Made by a program: the position numbers and the translations under genes. Under the pieces are notes generated by a model, which did no database searches, was not told where the DNA came from, and was given only the letters and a program-made list of their open reading frames with translations. A DNA stretch of 64,000 nucleotides from Bacillus sp. A301a_S52. Its GTDB lineage: Bacteria > Bacillota > Bacilli > Bacillales > Salisediminibacteriaceae. This document shows, in pieces, positions 8,742 to 19,010 of the stretch. Numbering within the stretch: the first letter of the stretch is position 1; each line of letters begins with the position of its first letter. Location: the NCBI GenBank assembly GCA_024701455.1, contig JABXYP010000001.1:3352001-3416000 (forward strand). The letters run 5' to 3'.

Positions 8742-9239
8742 TCAAGAGTTATGCTTTGTTGTGAAAAAACGGCGTTCCACTTCGCTTAAACTTAACGAAA
8801 GAACATCGTCCTTCATAATAAAGCTGTACTGCTTATTTTCTTTCACATTATCAGGTAAATGTTTAACAAGCTTGGGTCCTTTTGTTTCTAAGTAATTTTT
8901 TTTAGAAATAAGCTCATTAATTTTTGCATAATAAACGTTCTTGATGACTGTTTCACTTTTCCCCTCTACCTGATATTGTCCTATGTAATGAAGGTTAGTA
9001 ACATGTCCGCCAGTTTCTTCAAATACTTCGCGCATGGCCGCCTCACAGGCAGTCTCTCCTTTTTCCACCTTTCCTCCTGGAAATTCAAGACCTCTTGAGG
9101 GATGTATCGTTAAAAGCCAGCTATTTTTGTAACGCGCTATAATCCAAACGTGTCGAGGCTCCTTCGAGTATGGATGATCCTTAGTAGAAAAGCGGACATT
9201 GTTATTATAATAATCTTTAAATAAATGCTCTTTTAACAT
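8742..9239 (-). CDS. ytkD: Nudix hydrolase YtkD-like
   Basis: A 165-residue Nudix pyrophosphohydrolase. The Nudix box starts at GKVEKGETACEAAMREVF and continues EETGG, matching GX5EX7REUXEEXGU. Size and overall sequence fit B. subtilis YtkD, described as a nucleoside triphosphate pyrophosphohydrolase linked to clean-up of oxidised nucleotides and to RNA 5'-end processing. It is a monocistronic minus-strand gene convergent with the ABC operon. I am confident of the family and less so of strict orthology. Confidence 0.85.
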   Translation of the reverse strand: MLKEHLFKDYYNNNVRFSTKDHPYSKEPRHVWIIARYKNSWLLTIHPSRGLEFPGGKVEKGETACEAAMREVFEETGGHVTNLHYIGQYQVEGKSETVIKNVYYAKINELISKKNYLETKGPKLVKHLPDNVKENKQYSFIMKDDVLSLSLSEVERRFFTTKHNS

Positions 9240-9502
9240 CGTGGTTAACCTCCAAAAGGAAACGAAAATAATAAACCGGCAATCAGCTTCAATGAAATTA
9301 AATTTGATAGCTTCATTACTAAAGCACCGTCCATATAGACTTAATAGGTAAAGTTCCCTAATCAGTTTCTCCTCAAACGATAAGCACCATTATGAGCAAC
9401 TAAAAATATCTGTAGAAAACTTTTTCGAGCCCAAAGAAGTGTCAGTCTATTACCTTCCGTTTGTTCATCATGATTGCACGCTGTCCTTTAAAGGGTTTTC
9501 TA

Positions 9503-9712
9503 CTACTCTTTAGTCGACGACTTTATATCTTTATTTGTCTCGTGTGTAGGGCCCGTGATATCCTTTGTTAATTCATTTGTTGATTTTCTAAATTCGCGAA
9601 CTGTTTGTCCAGCCGCCCTTCCAATCTCCGGAAGTTTTTGCGGTCCAAAAATAATAAGTCCGATAGTTAATATAAGCAACAAGCCAGGAAATCCAATATT
9701 CGCTAACATCAT
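9503..9712 (-). CDS. tatA: Tat translocase subunit TatA
   Basis: A 69-residue protein with the TatA/B layout: a short N-terminal transmembrane helix ([17 protein letters not shown]), the FGPQKLPE hinge and an amphipathic helix ([12 protein letters not shown]), ending in a hydrophilic tail. It is the last gene of the fdhE-mobA-tatA set. TatA forms the pore that exports folded cofactor-containing enzymes such as molybdoenzymes, which fits its neighbours. No tatC is present in the window. Confidence 0.9.
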   Translation of the reverse strand: MMLANIGFPGLLLILTIGLIIFGPQKLPEIGRAAGQTVREFRKSTNELTKDITGPTHETNKDIKSSTKE

Positions 9713-9738
9713 CTTTTCCTCCTCAGTGAATGTTATGT

Positions 9739-10383
9739 TTATTTTTTATCAAAATCGCGCATGGCTTGCTCATAATCCTCTCTTGAATTCATATTGAAAA
9801 AAGTTCTTTCTACTATCTCTGCACTAAGCCCTGTTTTTATAAAATCTTGTTCAGTCACGACCTCATGAGCTAAACCAGATACAACCTCTGATACTCTCAG
9901 CTTATCTTTCATTAAACACTCTGTAATGAACGGCAAAGAAGACGTATGATAAAGAGCACTCAATGGATGTTTCTTCTCATTGATTTGTGGTACAATCACT
10001 TGCTTGTGAGGAAACTTATTTGCTCTTGTAAAAAGTACATCTATTACCTTATGAGTTAAAAAGGGCATGTCACACGCCGTAATAAAATTCCACTCTGTAT
10101 GAGATGCTGCCAACCCAGCTTGAATACCTGCTAATGGTCCCATGTTAACATAGTTATCATGAACGAGTGGCTGTTTCAAAAATGTATAAGCGTCTGTATC
10201 ATTGCTCACTATTATCATACTATTAGTAGAAGTTAAAAGCTCATTAGTAAGCCTCTGAATCATCTCGTTCCCTTGGATGGATAGTAACGCTTTGTTCATA
10301 CCCATTCGGCTTGATTTTCCACCAGCGAGAATAATCCCCGTAACATTTAACCGTTTCTCTTTATACTCGTTAATGATTGTCAT
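9739..10383 (-). CDS. mobA: molybdenum cofactor guanylyltransferase MobA
   Basis: Transfers GMP to molybdopterin to make Mo-bis-MGD for formate dehydrogenase-type enzymes. The N-terminal nucleotidyltransferase signature [19 protein letters not shown] is present, followed by ACDMPFL and [10 protein letters not shown] start it at the ATG at 10383 (214 residues) preceded by AGAAGGG. The frame is open further upstream inside fdhE, but those codons are the shadow of fdhE. The start overlaps the end of fdhE by 14 bases, implying translational coupling. Confidence 0.92.
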   Translation of the reverse strand: MTIINEYKEKRLNVTGIILAGGKSSRMGMNKALLSIQGNEMIQRLTNELLTSTNSMIIVSNDTDAYTFLKQPLVHDNYVNMGPLAGIQAGLAASHTEWNFITACDMPFLTHKVIDVLFTRANKFPHKQVIVPQINEKKHPLSALYHTSSLPFITECLMKDKLRVSEVVSGLAHEVVTEQDFIKTGLSAEIVERTFFNMNSREDYEQAMRDFDKK

Positions 10384-11161
10384 CGCCAAACCCTTCTTCT
10401 TGTGCAGCAAAATCGAGATGGATCGTTTGCAGATCCAATAACGAAGCGGACATCGTATCAGGATAACAGCTTTTATCAATTAGTTTTAAATAGTTATTGC
10501 ACGTGCTGCAAATTTCGATATGTACAGAGTCATCTTCTTTAATCGTAAGGTGAAAGGTATTCTCTTCCTTATCATCACCGCAATGCACACATGCTAAACG
10601 TTCTTTATACCATTGCGTTTCACACCTTGGACAAGCCAAACTTGCTTTGTGATCTCGCATTACTTTTCCGAGCCTCGGCGGTTCACCACAGCAAGGGCAT
10701 GTCCCCATGACATTAAATTCGGTCATTATCGAAGCATATATCTGGGCAATACCTTGAGCAAAGGGTCTAAATGCTTGCTCAGCAAGGAAATGGGGGAGCC
10801 AGTCTGATACGTGTTGTTGTTGTGCTAAATCATGAAAGTAAGCCACCTCATATTTAATCGCTGCCTTAATCCATTGATGTGTCTGTTGATCAGTTAGTTC
10901 ATTTATAAGCTTATAGATGTCCTGTTTAATGTCTGGTTCATTATTAATCATTATGCGGCTTACAGCTTGCAATGACGCCCTATATAGTTCAATCGGTATT
11001 GGCTGCGGTAGCTGCATAAGCACTGGGATATCTCTATTTAAGGATATATCTCCAAATATCTTTTTGATATGAGGGAGAAAGTGGTCTTTTAATAATTGCT
11101 GCTCGTTAAAAAGTGCTCTTTGCAACTGTAGATAGCGATTAGCTACTACCTGAGAATCCAT
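10370..11161 (-). CDS. fdhE: formate dehydrogenase accessory protein FdhE
   Basis: A 263-residue protein with a helical N-terminal half and four C-X2-C pairs in the C-terminal half (CPCC, CPRC, CVHC, CSTC), the rubredoxin-like double zinc-ribbon layout of FdhE. FdhE acts in the maturation of formate dehydrogenase before Tat export. The ATG at 11161 is preferred over 11167 because it gives about seven bases from the GGGGG site. The gene heads the fdhE-mobA-tatA operon. The formate dehydrogenase structural genes and fdhD are not in the window. Confidence 0.88.
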   Translation of the reverse strand: MDSQVVANRYLQLQRALFNEQQLLKDHFLPHIKKIFGDISLNRDIPVLMQLPQPIPIELYRASLQAVSRIMINNEPDIKQDIYKLINELTDQQTHQWIKAAIKYEVAYFHDLAQQQHVSDWLPHFLAEQAFRPFAQGIAQIYASIMTEFNVMGTCPCCGEPPRLGKVMRDHKASLACPRCETQWYKERLACVHCGDDKEENTFHLTIKEDDSVHIEICSTCNNYLKLIDKSCYPDTMSASLLDLQTIHLDFAAQEEGFGDDNH

Positions 11162-11387
11162 CGTCATCCCCCTAGATTATTGGCTTATGACTATTATAGC
11201 CCTAGCGTTTAAAAGCTGTCTACATTGTGCGGCTGATTATATAAAGAACATCTTCTGTTTTAAGAAAAAAGGTGATTATCTCACTATGTCCACTTTTTGT
11301 TTTCACCCCTCATTTACCAGTTAAACACATAAAAAACGTTACTACCTATCATTAATATTTAAGCATGAGAACACTCGATAAAACGAA

Positions 11388-11506
11388 CTTCAATCAGTGG
11401 GAGTTTTTGTTCTTCTCCCCCGCTGATTGGTAGTTGAGTTAATAACGGTATTAGCGACCGTTATTTCCAGTCTGAATAGAGTTAGCTCTCCTCTCTATTT
11501 TGATCT
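11388..11506 (+). repeat. double-hairpin intergenic repeat, copy 1
   Basis: Hairpin 1 starts CAATCAGTGGGAG and closes with CGCTGATTG. Hairpin 2 includes the pairing AATAGAG / CTCTATT. The right end (the ACGGACGG part) has degenerated. It belongs to the family described at 57354-57501. Confidence 0.75.
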
Positions 11507-11584
11507 GTGAGAAATGTAATCAGAAGGGTTGCTCTTCTGTGCCAAATAAATAAGGTATTTAAAAGCAATTGATTGTAGTGAAAG

Positions 11585-11705
11585 ATACGAGATGCCTTCG
11601 AGAAAAATATTTGGCGAAGACCCCGCAAGGCGCGTTTCCTAGAAGTGCTACCAAAACCTGCGTTAAAAAAGCATCTGTAGCGAAATTCACCAGCAAAGTG
11701 TCACA
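11585..11705. repeat. degenerate Bacillaceae dispersed repeat
   Basis: The segments GCGAAGACCCCGCAAGGCGC and GCATCTGTAGCG are recognisable pieces of a GC-rich intergenic repeat common in Bacillaceae genomes. Here the repeat is decayed and carries an internal insertion of unrelated bases. No coding potential. Confidence 0.45.
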
Positions 11706-11878
11706 GGCCATGGGAAGGGACACACCCTCCCGAAACTTATTGGGATAATTATACTAGGTTTTGTCCTAGACTCTTTTTACTTTATAATGAAAGAAACATA
11801 TATTTTCGTTAATTCATCCGATACGGACTTTATAAGTAACGCCTCATTATTAGTCGTTTTAGCGGGAAAGGGAGTATT

Positions 11879-12757
11879 ATGAAGACATTACGAATCATTT
11901 CTGTATTAAGTTTGCTGTTATTAGGAGGTGTCACTTACGTTATACTTAACCAGCAAAGCACATCTTCGAGCGACATATATGACGTAACACAAGCCGTCCT
12001 TACTAAGTCTCCTGTTAAACAGCCTTCTGTTAATCTTCAAACCAGAACAAATGACGTGTTAAATAAATGGCAAGATCAGCACCTAGAAGCAACTGAATGG
12101 GGAGAACGCATTTCTGGTGTTAAAAGTAAAATAGATACAGACGAAAAGATCATTGCCTTAACGTTTGATGCATGTGGTGGCACATGGGGAGAAAAATATG
12201 ATGAGACGTTAATAAACTTTTTAAAAGAGGAAGAAATTCCTGCCACTTTGTTTATTAATGCTCGTTGGATTGAAACCAACAAAGAGACATTTATGATGCT
12301 AGCTGAAGATCCATTGTTTTCGATTCAAAACCATGGTACAAATCACCTCCCTCTATCTGTTTCTGGGCAAACGGCTTGGGGGATTGAAGGAACAGCATCC
12401 GTCGAGGAGATTATACATGAAGTAATGGACAACCAGTCATTAATTTATGAGATGACAGGTCATTTACCAGATTTTTTTCGTTCTGGTACAGCCCATTACG
12501 ATGAGCTTGCAGTCCAAATGACACAAGATCTTGGTTTAACAATCGTTAATTATGACGTCCTCGGAGACGCAGGTGCTACCTATTCCGCTAGTGAGGTCGA
12601 GGAAGCTCTATTGACTGTTGTTCCTGGCTCAATTCCGCTTTTACACATGAACCAGCCGAAAAGTGGAACAGCCGAAGGGGTGATGGCTGCTATTCCTCAG
12701 CTTAAAGAAAACGGTTTTACTTTCGTTCACTTAGAAGGGCAAACGTTAGTTGACTGA
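11879..12757 (+). CDS. polysaccharide deacetylase (NodB-fold), secreted or anchored
   Basis: A 292-residue protein with an N-terminal hydrophobic segment (residues 6-24), a spacer, then a NodB homology domain from about residue 88. Motif 1 reads LTFDACGG, so the metal-binding Asp is present but the usual second Asp of TFDD is Ala. Motif 2 is NHGTNH with both metal histidines, and motif 3 is FFRSG. Family members remove acetyl groups from peptidoglycan or other amino-sugar polymers outside the cell. The A-C-G-G version of motif 1 occurs in several Bacillus paralogues, so it is probably active. Monocistronic. Confidence 0.88.
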   Translation: MKTLRIISVLSLLLLGGVTYVILNQQSTSSSDIYDVTQAVLTKSPVKQPSVNLQTRTNDVLNKWQDQHLEATEWGERISGVKSKIDTDEKIIALTFDACGGTWGEKYDETLINFLKEEEIPATLFINARWIETNKETFMMLAEDPLFSIQNHGTNHLPLSVSGQTAWGIEGTASVEEIIHEVMDNQSLIYEMTGHLPDFFRSGTAHYDELAVQMTQDLGLTIVNYDVLGDAGATYSASEVEEALLTVVPGSIPLLHMNQPKSGTAEGVMAAIPQLKENGFTFVHLEGQTLVD

Positions 12758-12855
12758 ATGGTGTATTGTAAATTATCTGTTCTTAGGCAGAAAAAGGACA
12801 AGAAAACTTAATACCTGAAACAAGAGGCCATTAAATGAAAAGTCATTGGCAATTA

Positions 12856-12884
12856 AAAAGGAATGCACTGGAATGCATCCCTTT
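12856..12884. terminator. bidirectional terminator between convergent genes
   Basis: The stem AAAAGGAATGCA / TGCATCCCTTTT has one mismatch and a five-base loop, with A and T tracts on the two sides. It lies between the deacetylase and yuzF-like genes. Confidence 0.75.
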
Positions 12885-12898
12885 TCTAAACGATATTA

Positions 12899-13141
12899 TT
12901 ATTGAGGCATAACCCAAATAATTTGTTGCGTTCGTATAAAATAAGTCGCACCATCGGAATCAATGACCACATGGTCTGGTTTAACCTCCGCAACTCTTCC
13001 TCTAATGTTCCCTTGACAAGTTTGAACGACTACGATAGAGCCTTGTACAGATTGGAGTGTCTGATAGACAAATGGGTCATACAGGCTGACATACTGGAGT
13101 GTATCATTGTATTCTGTATGTCGTGACTCATCATGATACAT
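12899..13141 (-). CDS. yuzF: YuzF-like DUF2642 protein
   Basis: An 80-residue soluble protein matching DUF2642: PFVYQTLQSVQGSIVVVQT followed by GRVAEVKPDHVVI and the C-terminal IRTQQIIWVMP. The small beta-barrel pattern resembles an Sm-like fold. The family is common in spore-forming bacilli and its function is unknown. The N-terminal MYHDESRH stretch is charged. Confidence 0.8.
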   Translation of the reverse strand: MYHDESRHTEYNDTLQYVSLYDPFVYQTLQSVQGSIVVVQTCQGNIRGRVAEVKPDHVVIDSDGATYFIRTQQIIWVMPQ

Positions 13142-13243
13142 CTAATCATTCCTTTCCTTTTATCTCTAGCCATTCTCATCATATGCCCAATGAAAGAAAT
13201 GGTGTTTGTCTTTTCCCCATCTTCACATTATGAAAGTTCCATT

Positions 13244-13285
13244 AAAACGAAACGGCTGTCCCATTCTGGACAACCGTTTCGTTTT
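13244..13285 (-). terminator. strong terminator of chemoreceptor gene 1
   Basis: An 18-base stem pairs AAAACGAAACGGCTGTCC with GGACAACCGTTTCGTTTT, with one mismatch and a small loop. It lies just downstream of the minus-strand chemoreceptor gene. Confidence 0.9.
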
Positions 13286-13291
13286 AAAACC

Positions 13292-15004
13292 TTATAATGT
13301 TAGTTTTATTGAGTAGATTCTAAATTTACTGACAGATTCCTGTAATTCCTCCGCCATTTTCGCCAATTGGTCAGCTGATGAACTAATTTCTTCCATAGAA
13401 GCATTCTGCTCTTCTGCAGATGCCGCAACATTTTGTGTATAACCAGCAGATTGCTCTGCAATTGACGTTGTTTCTTCAACAGAAGATTTAACGCTATTTA
13501 CACCTTCTTCGACTTGAGCAACAGCTGCCGTTACTTCCTGCATCTGAGATGACACACCATGTATTGCTTCAGATAATTCTTTAAAAGATCTACCTGCATC
13601 CTCCATATAATTCATACCTGTTTGAGCTGCTTCACGTCCCTCTTTCGTATAAGAAACAGAGTGTTGAATGTCCTGTTGAATATGAGCTATTAAGCTGCTA
13701 ATTTCATTCGTTGCTTTTCCTGTTTGTTCAGCTAATTTTCTCACTTCATCTGCCACAACTGCGAACCCTTTGCCATGTTCCCCAGCCCGAGCAGCTTCAA
13801 TAGCGGCATTTAAAGCTAATAAATTGGTTTGTTCCGCAACATCTGTAATAAGAGAAATGATTGACCCAATTTTTTCAGAGCTGACTGCTAACCCATTAAC
13901 TGATCCTGCAATTTTATCTGTTAACTGGTGAATAGATGTCATTTGAGACATGGTAGAAGAAATGACGTCAGTCCCATGTTCCGCTTTCTGTGCAGATACC
14001 TTAGATGATTCATTAACAGTCTGTATACTAGATGCAATTAAGTCAATGCTTTTTGACATGGCATTAACAGTTCGCTCATTTTCAGCTGCTTTTTCAACTT
14101 GTGTGTCAGCTCCTGAGGCCACTTCCTGAATTGACTCCGTGATTTCTTCCGTCACTTTCGTTGTTTCAGTAGAACTAGCCGATAATTGTTCTGAACTTGC
14201 CGCTACTTGGTCCGATGTTCGGCGCACGTCCGTAATCATTGTTGAAAGGTTATTGATCATTTGATTAATAGCCAATCCAATTCTTCCTGCTTCATCTTGT
14301 GATTTAACCTCAATTTTTTCAACAGCTAAATTGCCTCTACTTAGTTGTTCTGCTGTTCCCACAACCTCTTTTAAGCTCCTGGAAAGATTTCGCGTCACAA
14401 ACCAAAAGATACTTCCTCCCCCAACAATAACAATTAGAACCATTATAAAAAAATAAATTATATTCATCGAAATAATGTGATAAACACTTTTTTCTGCTGC
14501 TCCGGCTTCCTCAAGCATGACATCTGAAAGATTTAACGCGTTATTAACGACTGTAGATCTCGTTTCTGTCAATTCCTGTAAACGTTGATTTTGTAATGGA
14601 CCTGAGTCACCAGGAATACGTTCTACTCTTTCATCGAATTCTAAAATTTGTGCTTGAAGATACTTAAATAGCTCTTGTGACTCTTCAGTATACATCCGTC
14701 CTTCAAGCACCGCTAACTCGTCATTCAATTCGCTCGAAAAATCATCATACCTCGTGAGATTTTCTTCTTCTCCAGTACGGTAGTAATCACTGATTGCAAT
14801 ATATTTACCTCTTATAGATGAAGCAACGTTAGCTGCAATAACAGCCCTCTCACTCTGATCAGCATACACATCCATTTCTCGTTCAACCCCACTCAGTTGA
14901 AAATAGGTAACAACAGCTCCTATGATGAGTAAGAGAATAGTGAATGCAAATGTACCTAGCACTTTTAATCGTATAGACATCGTAACATTATGTAGAAATT
15001 TCAC
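13292..15004 (-). CDS. methyl-accepting chemotaxis protein 1
   Basis: A 570-residue transmembrane chemoreceptor. Order: TM1 (~11-33), an extracellular helical ligand domain of the four-helix-bundle type (~35-175), TM2 (~180-203), HAMP (~204-260) and a long signalling coiled coil with the invariant hairpin tip [20 protein letters not shown] near residues 390-410. Binding of a ligand outside the cell should modulate CheA through this tip. The start is a GTG at 15004 with AAGGGTG upstream; an internal ATG eight codons later has no ribosome site. No CheW or CheB/R gene is nearby. Confidence 0.95.
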   Translation of the reverse strand: MKFLHNVTMSIRLKVLGTFAFTILLLIIGAVVTYFQLSGVEREMDVYADQSERAVIAANVASSIRGKYIAISDYYRTGEEENLTRYDDFSSELNDELAVLEGRMYTEESQELFKYLQAQILEFDERVERIPGDSGPLQNQRLQELTETRSTVVNNALNLSDVMLEEAGAAEKSVYHIISMNIIYFFIMVLIVIVGGGSIFWFVTRNLSRSLKEVVGTAEQLSRGNLAVEKIEVKSQDEAGRIGLAINQMINNLSTMITDVRRTSDQVAASSEQLSASSTETTKVTEEITESIQEVASGADTQVEKAAENERTVNAMSKSIDLIASSIQTVNESSKVSAQKAEHGTDVISSTMSQMTSIHQLTDKIAGSVNGLAVSSEKIGSIISLITDVAEQTNLLALNAAIEAARAGEHGKGFAVVADEVRKLAEQTGKATNEISSLIAHIQQDIQHSVSYTKEGREAAQTGMNYMEDAGRSFKELSEAIHGVSSQMQEVTAAVAQVEEGVNSVKSSVEETTSIAEQSAGYTQNVAASAEEQNASMEEISSSADQLAKMAEELQESVSKFRIYSIKLTL

Positions 15005-15167
15005 TCTTCTTCACCCTTTATAATTTTTTAGTTCTAAAAGCACAGTATAAAAGACTCTATTTTGATAAAGCCATCATATCATAATTCTTTTTCCTTAGGA
15101 ATGACTAGGTCTAAAATAGTAAAAAGTCTTTCTGTAATAGCCTAAAGTCCTATAAAAGTTAACATAA

Positions 15168-15196
15168 AAAAACACCTGAGATGTTCAGGTGTTTTT
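15168..15196 (-). terminator. terminator of chemoreceptor gene 2
   Basis: A perfect stem AAAAACACCTGA / TCAGGTGTTTTT with a five-base loop, directly after the stop of the chemoreceptor gene on the minus strand. Confidence 0.9.
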
Positions 15197-15203
15197 CAAA
15201 TCC

Positions 15204-16856
15204 TTATAGGTTAAACTGCTGTACTGCTTTTCTTAAGCTTTCTGACATGTTAGCCAATTGTTCTGAAGAGGCATTAATTTCTTCAAGTGTAGCATGTTGT
15301 TCTTCTGTAGCTGCTGCTACAGATTGCATCGCATCTACAGAAGATTTGGATAAATCAGATGACTGATCTGCTGTTGTAAGCATTTTTCCAGTGTCTCTTT
15401 CCATTGTTTGCATCCCACTGGCAATGGTGCTTAATTGTTCTCTCATCGCACTGATAGCGCCAGAAATCTCATTAAATGCGGTACCTGCATTATTAACCAT
15501 TTTCTCACCGTCTTCTACTGACATGTAACCTTCTGTCATGGCCATCGCTGACGATTCGATTTCGTTTTGAATTGTTTCAATTAGACCTTGTACATCACCA
15601 GACGCACTCGTGGTTTGTTCTGCTAACTTTCTAACCTCATCTGCTACAACGGCGAAACCTTTACCTTGTTCACCAGCTCTTGCAGCTTCAATTGCCGCAT
15701 TAAGGGCTAGCAAATTGGTTTGTTCTGCAATTCCCGTAATCATTCCTAATATAGTCCCTATCTCGTTTGATTTCTGTGCAAGTCTTGTCACAGACATGGA
15801 CATGTTATCTGTCATTTCACGAATGTTCTTCATTTGATCAATACTATCTTGAATCATCTGTTCGCCTTCTTTTGCGGAAACAACAGACGTTTCAGATGTT
15901 TGATTGACCTTCTGTATATGCTCAGTATATGAAGCAATATTAACAGACATCTCTTTAACAACATCTTTATTCTCATGAGCGAATTCTGCTTGTTTTTCTG
16001 CCCCTCCAGTAACCTCTTGAACGGATGATGTAATTTGTTCAGAAGCATAACTTGACTCATTGACACTGGCGGTTAACTGTTGCGATGAAGCAGCAAGTTG
16101 TCTTGACATATCATCGACTTTCCCTAATAAAGTCTTCAGTTGCGTCACCATTTTATTCACTGCTTTAGCCATTTTTCCGATCTCATTATCTGACTGATCA
16201 TCTAACATCTCGACTTGCAAATTCCCTTCACTTATTTGTGTAAGAGTGGCAATCACATTATTTAGAGAACGAGAAACAACTAAACCGATCATAACAAACA
16301 CTGCTGTACCAAGGAGAAAGGCAATACTTAAAGAACCAACTATAAGTATTTTTGTAACATTAATTTCAGAGGATACAGCTTGTGAGGAGTCGCTAACTTG
16401 CTGATCATAAATACTGATTAAACTCATTAATCCTGTCACAGCCTCATCTCTTAATGCTCCCTGTTGCTGGATATCAACCTCATTATTTGCTGAAAGCATG
16501 CGCTCACTTTCTGTTGAAAAATCATTATAGGCTACCATCGCCGTCTCAAATATCTCTCGTTGTTCCTCTGTTGTCACTTGATTTTCAAATGACTGTTGAT
16601 ATTCTGCAAACATCTCTTGCAAGTCTTGAAGCTCTGCTATAGAGCCACCTTCTGTCAGTATAATTGACTGCTGCTGAAGATTTGTTGTTAATTCTTGAAT
16701 AACCGTTAGACGCTCTGTATTTTCCTGCATTTGCTGCGTTTCTGCTTCTACATTATTTAAATAATAAAAACTACCTATAAATCCAACACCAAATAAGAGT
16801 ACTACCAATGCAAAACCTGCAAGAAATTTTGTTTGAATCGATCTGTTTTTCCACAT
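15204..16856 (-). CDS. methyl-accepting chemotaxis protein 2
   Basis: A 550-residue receptor with TM1 at ~11-30, a compact helical extracellular domain rich in Gln/Glu (~32-165), TM2 at ~168-192, HAMP at ~193-245, and the signalling hairpin [20 protein letters not shown] near residues 375-395. It is a paralogue of the receptor next to it (same architecture, shared tip), but the sensory domains differ, so the pair probably senses different ligands. The ATG at 16856 follows AAAGGAA. Each gene has its own terminator, so they are probably transcribed separately. Confidence 0.95.
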   Translation of the reverse strand: MWKNRSIQTKFLAGFALVVLLFGVGFIGSFYYLNNVEAETQQMQENTERLTVIQELTTNLQQQSIILTEGGSIAELQDLQEMFAEYQQSFENQVTTEEQREIFETAMVAYNDFSTESERMLSANNEVDIQQQGALRDEAVTGLMSLISIYDQQVSDSSQAVSSEINVTKILIVGSLSIAFLLGTAVFVMIGLVVSRSLNNVIATLTQISEGNLQVEMLDDQSDNEIGKMAKAVNKMVTQLKTLLGKVDDMSRQLAASSQQLTASVNESSYASEQITSSVQEVTGGAEKQAEFAHENKDVVKEMSVNIASYTEHIQKVNQTSETSVVSAKEGEQMIQDSIDQMKNIREMTDNMSMSVTRLAQKSNEIGTILGMITGIAEQTNLLALNAAIEAARAGEQGKGFAVVADEVRKLAEQTTSASGDVQGLIETIQNEIESSAMAMTEGYMSVEDGEKMVNNAGTAFNEISGAISAMREQLSTIASGMQTMERDTGKMLTTADQSSDLSKSSVDAMQSVAAATEEQHATLEEINASSEQLANMSESLRKAVQQFNL

Positions 16857-17219
16857 AACTATAGGTTCCTTTCAGCTTGAATATTTAAGTTCTAACAGTA
16901 TTAAAGAGGCCATCTACTTAATAAAGTTACCTCTTTTTGATTATTTCCTATTCGTTAGTTATCGGTGAGTCACTCCATACTAATTCTTTAAATTATAATT
17001 AAGCGTTATCATTTCAAGCAACTTTCGGCCTATGTATATAATACCATACAGACTCTCTTTAACGTATAAAACTTTTCACTATAATGAAAAATATCTTAAA
17101 TAGTCCCTATATCTCACTGGACCTCTAAACCTTTCTAAATGTGCTATATTACCTCTCACTACCTCAACATGATATAATCAAGCCAAGTGTTCAATTATTG
17201 TAGACTCTAGAGGTGAAAC
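16857..17219. other. divergent intergenic region
   Basis: I see no gene. It should carry the promoters of the chemoreceptor (minus) and the membrane-anchored protein (plus). No repeat copy or clear operator is visible. Confidence 0.5.
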
Positions 17220-17972
17220 ATGGAAAGAAATAAACTGATCATATTAATTGCCGGTTCTGTTATTCTTATCATCCTACTTTTTCTATTAATTGTTCTGGAG
17301 AGAGCAGAGAATACTGAGAATTCTGGGCCTAGTACGAGCGGTGACAATACTGGAACCGAACTTGAAAGTTCTGGTACTGATAGCAACACAGGTACATCCA
17401 ATAATATTTCTGAAAGTGCCATTGACGATTCGGCACTCATCGAAAGTGATGAAGAGCTGCGCCAGTATGCTCAAGAAGCCATTTCTAACACTTCTTTCAA
17501 TAAGCAAGCAGAGGAATTAACCCAAGAAACTCTCTATGACCATGCACTTCTTTACCAACGATATACATTTCTTTTTGAGGACCAAGCTGCTGAGGAAGGG
17601 TCTGCAGAAGACGATGCCCGCTGGATGTCTTTAGAGATAAAAGCTTGGTACGATTTCGCACAGGAAAAATACGGGTTTTCATATGAGCCTGAGGACCTTG
17701 CCGCTTTTGTTGAAAACGATTCAGATACAGAAGAAGAAACTAGTACAAGATTATTACTAGAAGAGCTTGCCTCTATTAATGATAATCTCTATTATCGGCA
17801 GTTAGAGTTTCATTATTTAAGGCCTTACATTTGGGCAACGATTAAAGACGAGGTAGCAAAGGAAAATGGGGAAGACCCTGATGATGACCTTACCTATTTA
17901 TATTATGATATCGATCAACAAGTCATGGAAAAACTGATGCAAAGTCATCCAGAATTAATTGACACAAACTAA
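17220..17972 (+). CDS. membrane-anchored hypothetical protein with Ser/Thr/Gly linker
   Basis: A 250-residue protein: a hydrophobic anchor at residues 5-25, then a low-complexity linker of Ser, Thr, Gly, Asn and Glu (~28-65), and a helical acidic extracellular domain (~75-250). The layout matches exported regulators or cell-wall-facing proteins, and the strong acidity fits an organism from alkaline or saline habitats. No catalytic motif is visible and I cannot name a family. Confidence 0.65.
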   Translation: MERNKLIILIAGSVILIILLFLLIVLERAENTENSGPSTSGDNTGTELESSGTDSNTGTSNNISESAIDDSALIESDEELRQYAQEAISNTSFNKQAEELTQETLYDHALLYQRYTFLFEDQAAEEGSAEDDARWMSLEIKAWYDFAQEKYGFSYEPEDLAAFVENDSDTEEETSTRLLLEELASINDNLYYRQLEFHYLRPYIWATIKDEVAKENGEDPDDDLTYLYYDIDQQVMEKLMQSHPELIDTN

Positions 17973-17973
17973 T

Positions 17974-18025
17974 AAAACGGCTGAATGTCAACGTAGTAAT
18001 ACCTACGCTGAATTCAGCCGTTTCG
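17974..18025 (+). terminator. terminator hairpin
   Basis: The outer stem AAACGGCTGAAT / ATTCAGCCGTTT encloses an inner GTAG / CTAC stem. It lies between convergent genes and may serve both. Confidence 0.8.
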
Positions 18026-18043
18026 CTTTAATAGATCATGATA

Positions 18044-18679
18044 TCATGGAACATAATTATCGAATTCTAAAGAAAACACGCTCATTTGAGAGGAATCAAC
18101 TCTATCCACAGCAGTAATAGTTAGTGGCTGCGTGAAATCCAACTTTTCTACATTTAAATAAATGGTTTTTGCTGTACCGCCAAGTGCATTATCTACTTTA
18201 TAGGGCTGGATATTATCATCATCTTGCTCAATTTTCACATCATAAATATAAGCTTTATTTTCATAAAACCGAACATGTACAGGTAAGTATTGATCCATTA
18301 AGTTGGGTTTAACTTCTTCCACTACAGGTCTTCTACCCGTATAATCATATATTTTACGAGCTTCTTTTACTGCTGTTAAATAAGGCGTTTCAACATAGGC
18401 AAAAGCAGCGCCTGAGCCCTCACTTTGTTTTTCATCTAAAAGAAAATTTTCAAGCAAATCTACAGTTGTAGTACTTGTCTTAATCGCTTGTTGAATTTGT
18501 GCTTCTGATAAATAATACATATACGTGTCATCTTCAAACGTTTTAGCTAAAGTGCCTCGACTACTAGAGTCTGTTTTTCCAAACAGCCCCCCTGTGGTCG
18601 AATTAAAATAAAATAATAAACCTCCAACGATTAAAACCGTCATAAATATCATGCTCATTAGCATTTTTTTGACCATCAT
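18044..18679 (-). CDS. hypothetical single-pass membrane protein
   Basis: I start this gene at the ATG at 18679, just after GAGGCGGG (211 residues). Residues 3-24 form one transmembrane segment (LMSMIFMTVLIVGGLLFYF); the rest is predicted to face outward. It contains SEAQIQQAIKTS and, near the end, LDFTQPLTITAVDRVDSS, suggesting a C-terminal beta domain. The family is not recognised. It is convergent with the previous gene and shares its terminator region. Confidence 0.65.
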   Translation of the reverse strand: MMVKKMLMSMIFMTVLIVGGLLFYFNSTTGGLFGKTDSSSRGTLAKTFEDDTYMYYLSEAQIQQAIKTSTTTVDLLENFLLDEKQSEGSGAAFAYVETPYLTAVKEARKIYDYTGRRPVVEEVKPNLMDQYLPVHVRFYENKAYIYDVKIEQDDDNIQPYKVDNALGGTAKTIYLNVEKLDFTQPLTITAVDRVDSSQMSVFSLEFDNYVP

Positions 18680-19010
18680 TATCCCGCCTCTAATGTTTAT
18701 TATACTAAACAATTAGACGTGCTGAAACAAAGTATGACAACTTTAGACAAAACTCACAGATACTTTTCCTTCTATGTAATATATCTGTATCATCATTAGT
18801 CTTACCGTTATTATCGTGAAGAAAAGTAAGCTACTTCATTTAGAAAGTACGTACTGATTAACTTAACGGTTAATTCTAGAAACACCCACTTTGTAAACGC
18901 TACCCATTTTCTGAATATAAAGACTTTACTCTTTTTCAACTTAAGTCTGTTGGGCTGACGCCATTGCTATGTTATACTTCTTTGGTCTAAATCATAAGGA
19001 GGGGATAACG

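Larger units (their letters stand above)
11168..11878. other. long intergenic region without a gene
   Basis: No convincing coding sequence is present on either strand. The stretch holds one copy of the double-hairpin intergenic repeat (11388-11506), a decayed Bacillaceae-type repeat (about 11585-11705) and the promoter region for the deacetylase at its right end. Confidence 0.6.

Noticed and set aside
11585..11705. GC-rich stretch considered as a structured RNA or tRNA
   Set aside because: No cloverleaf could be drawn, and the pieces match a dispersed Bacillaceae repeat better.
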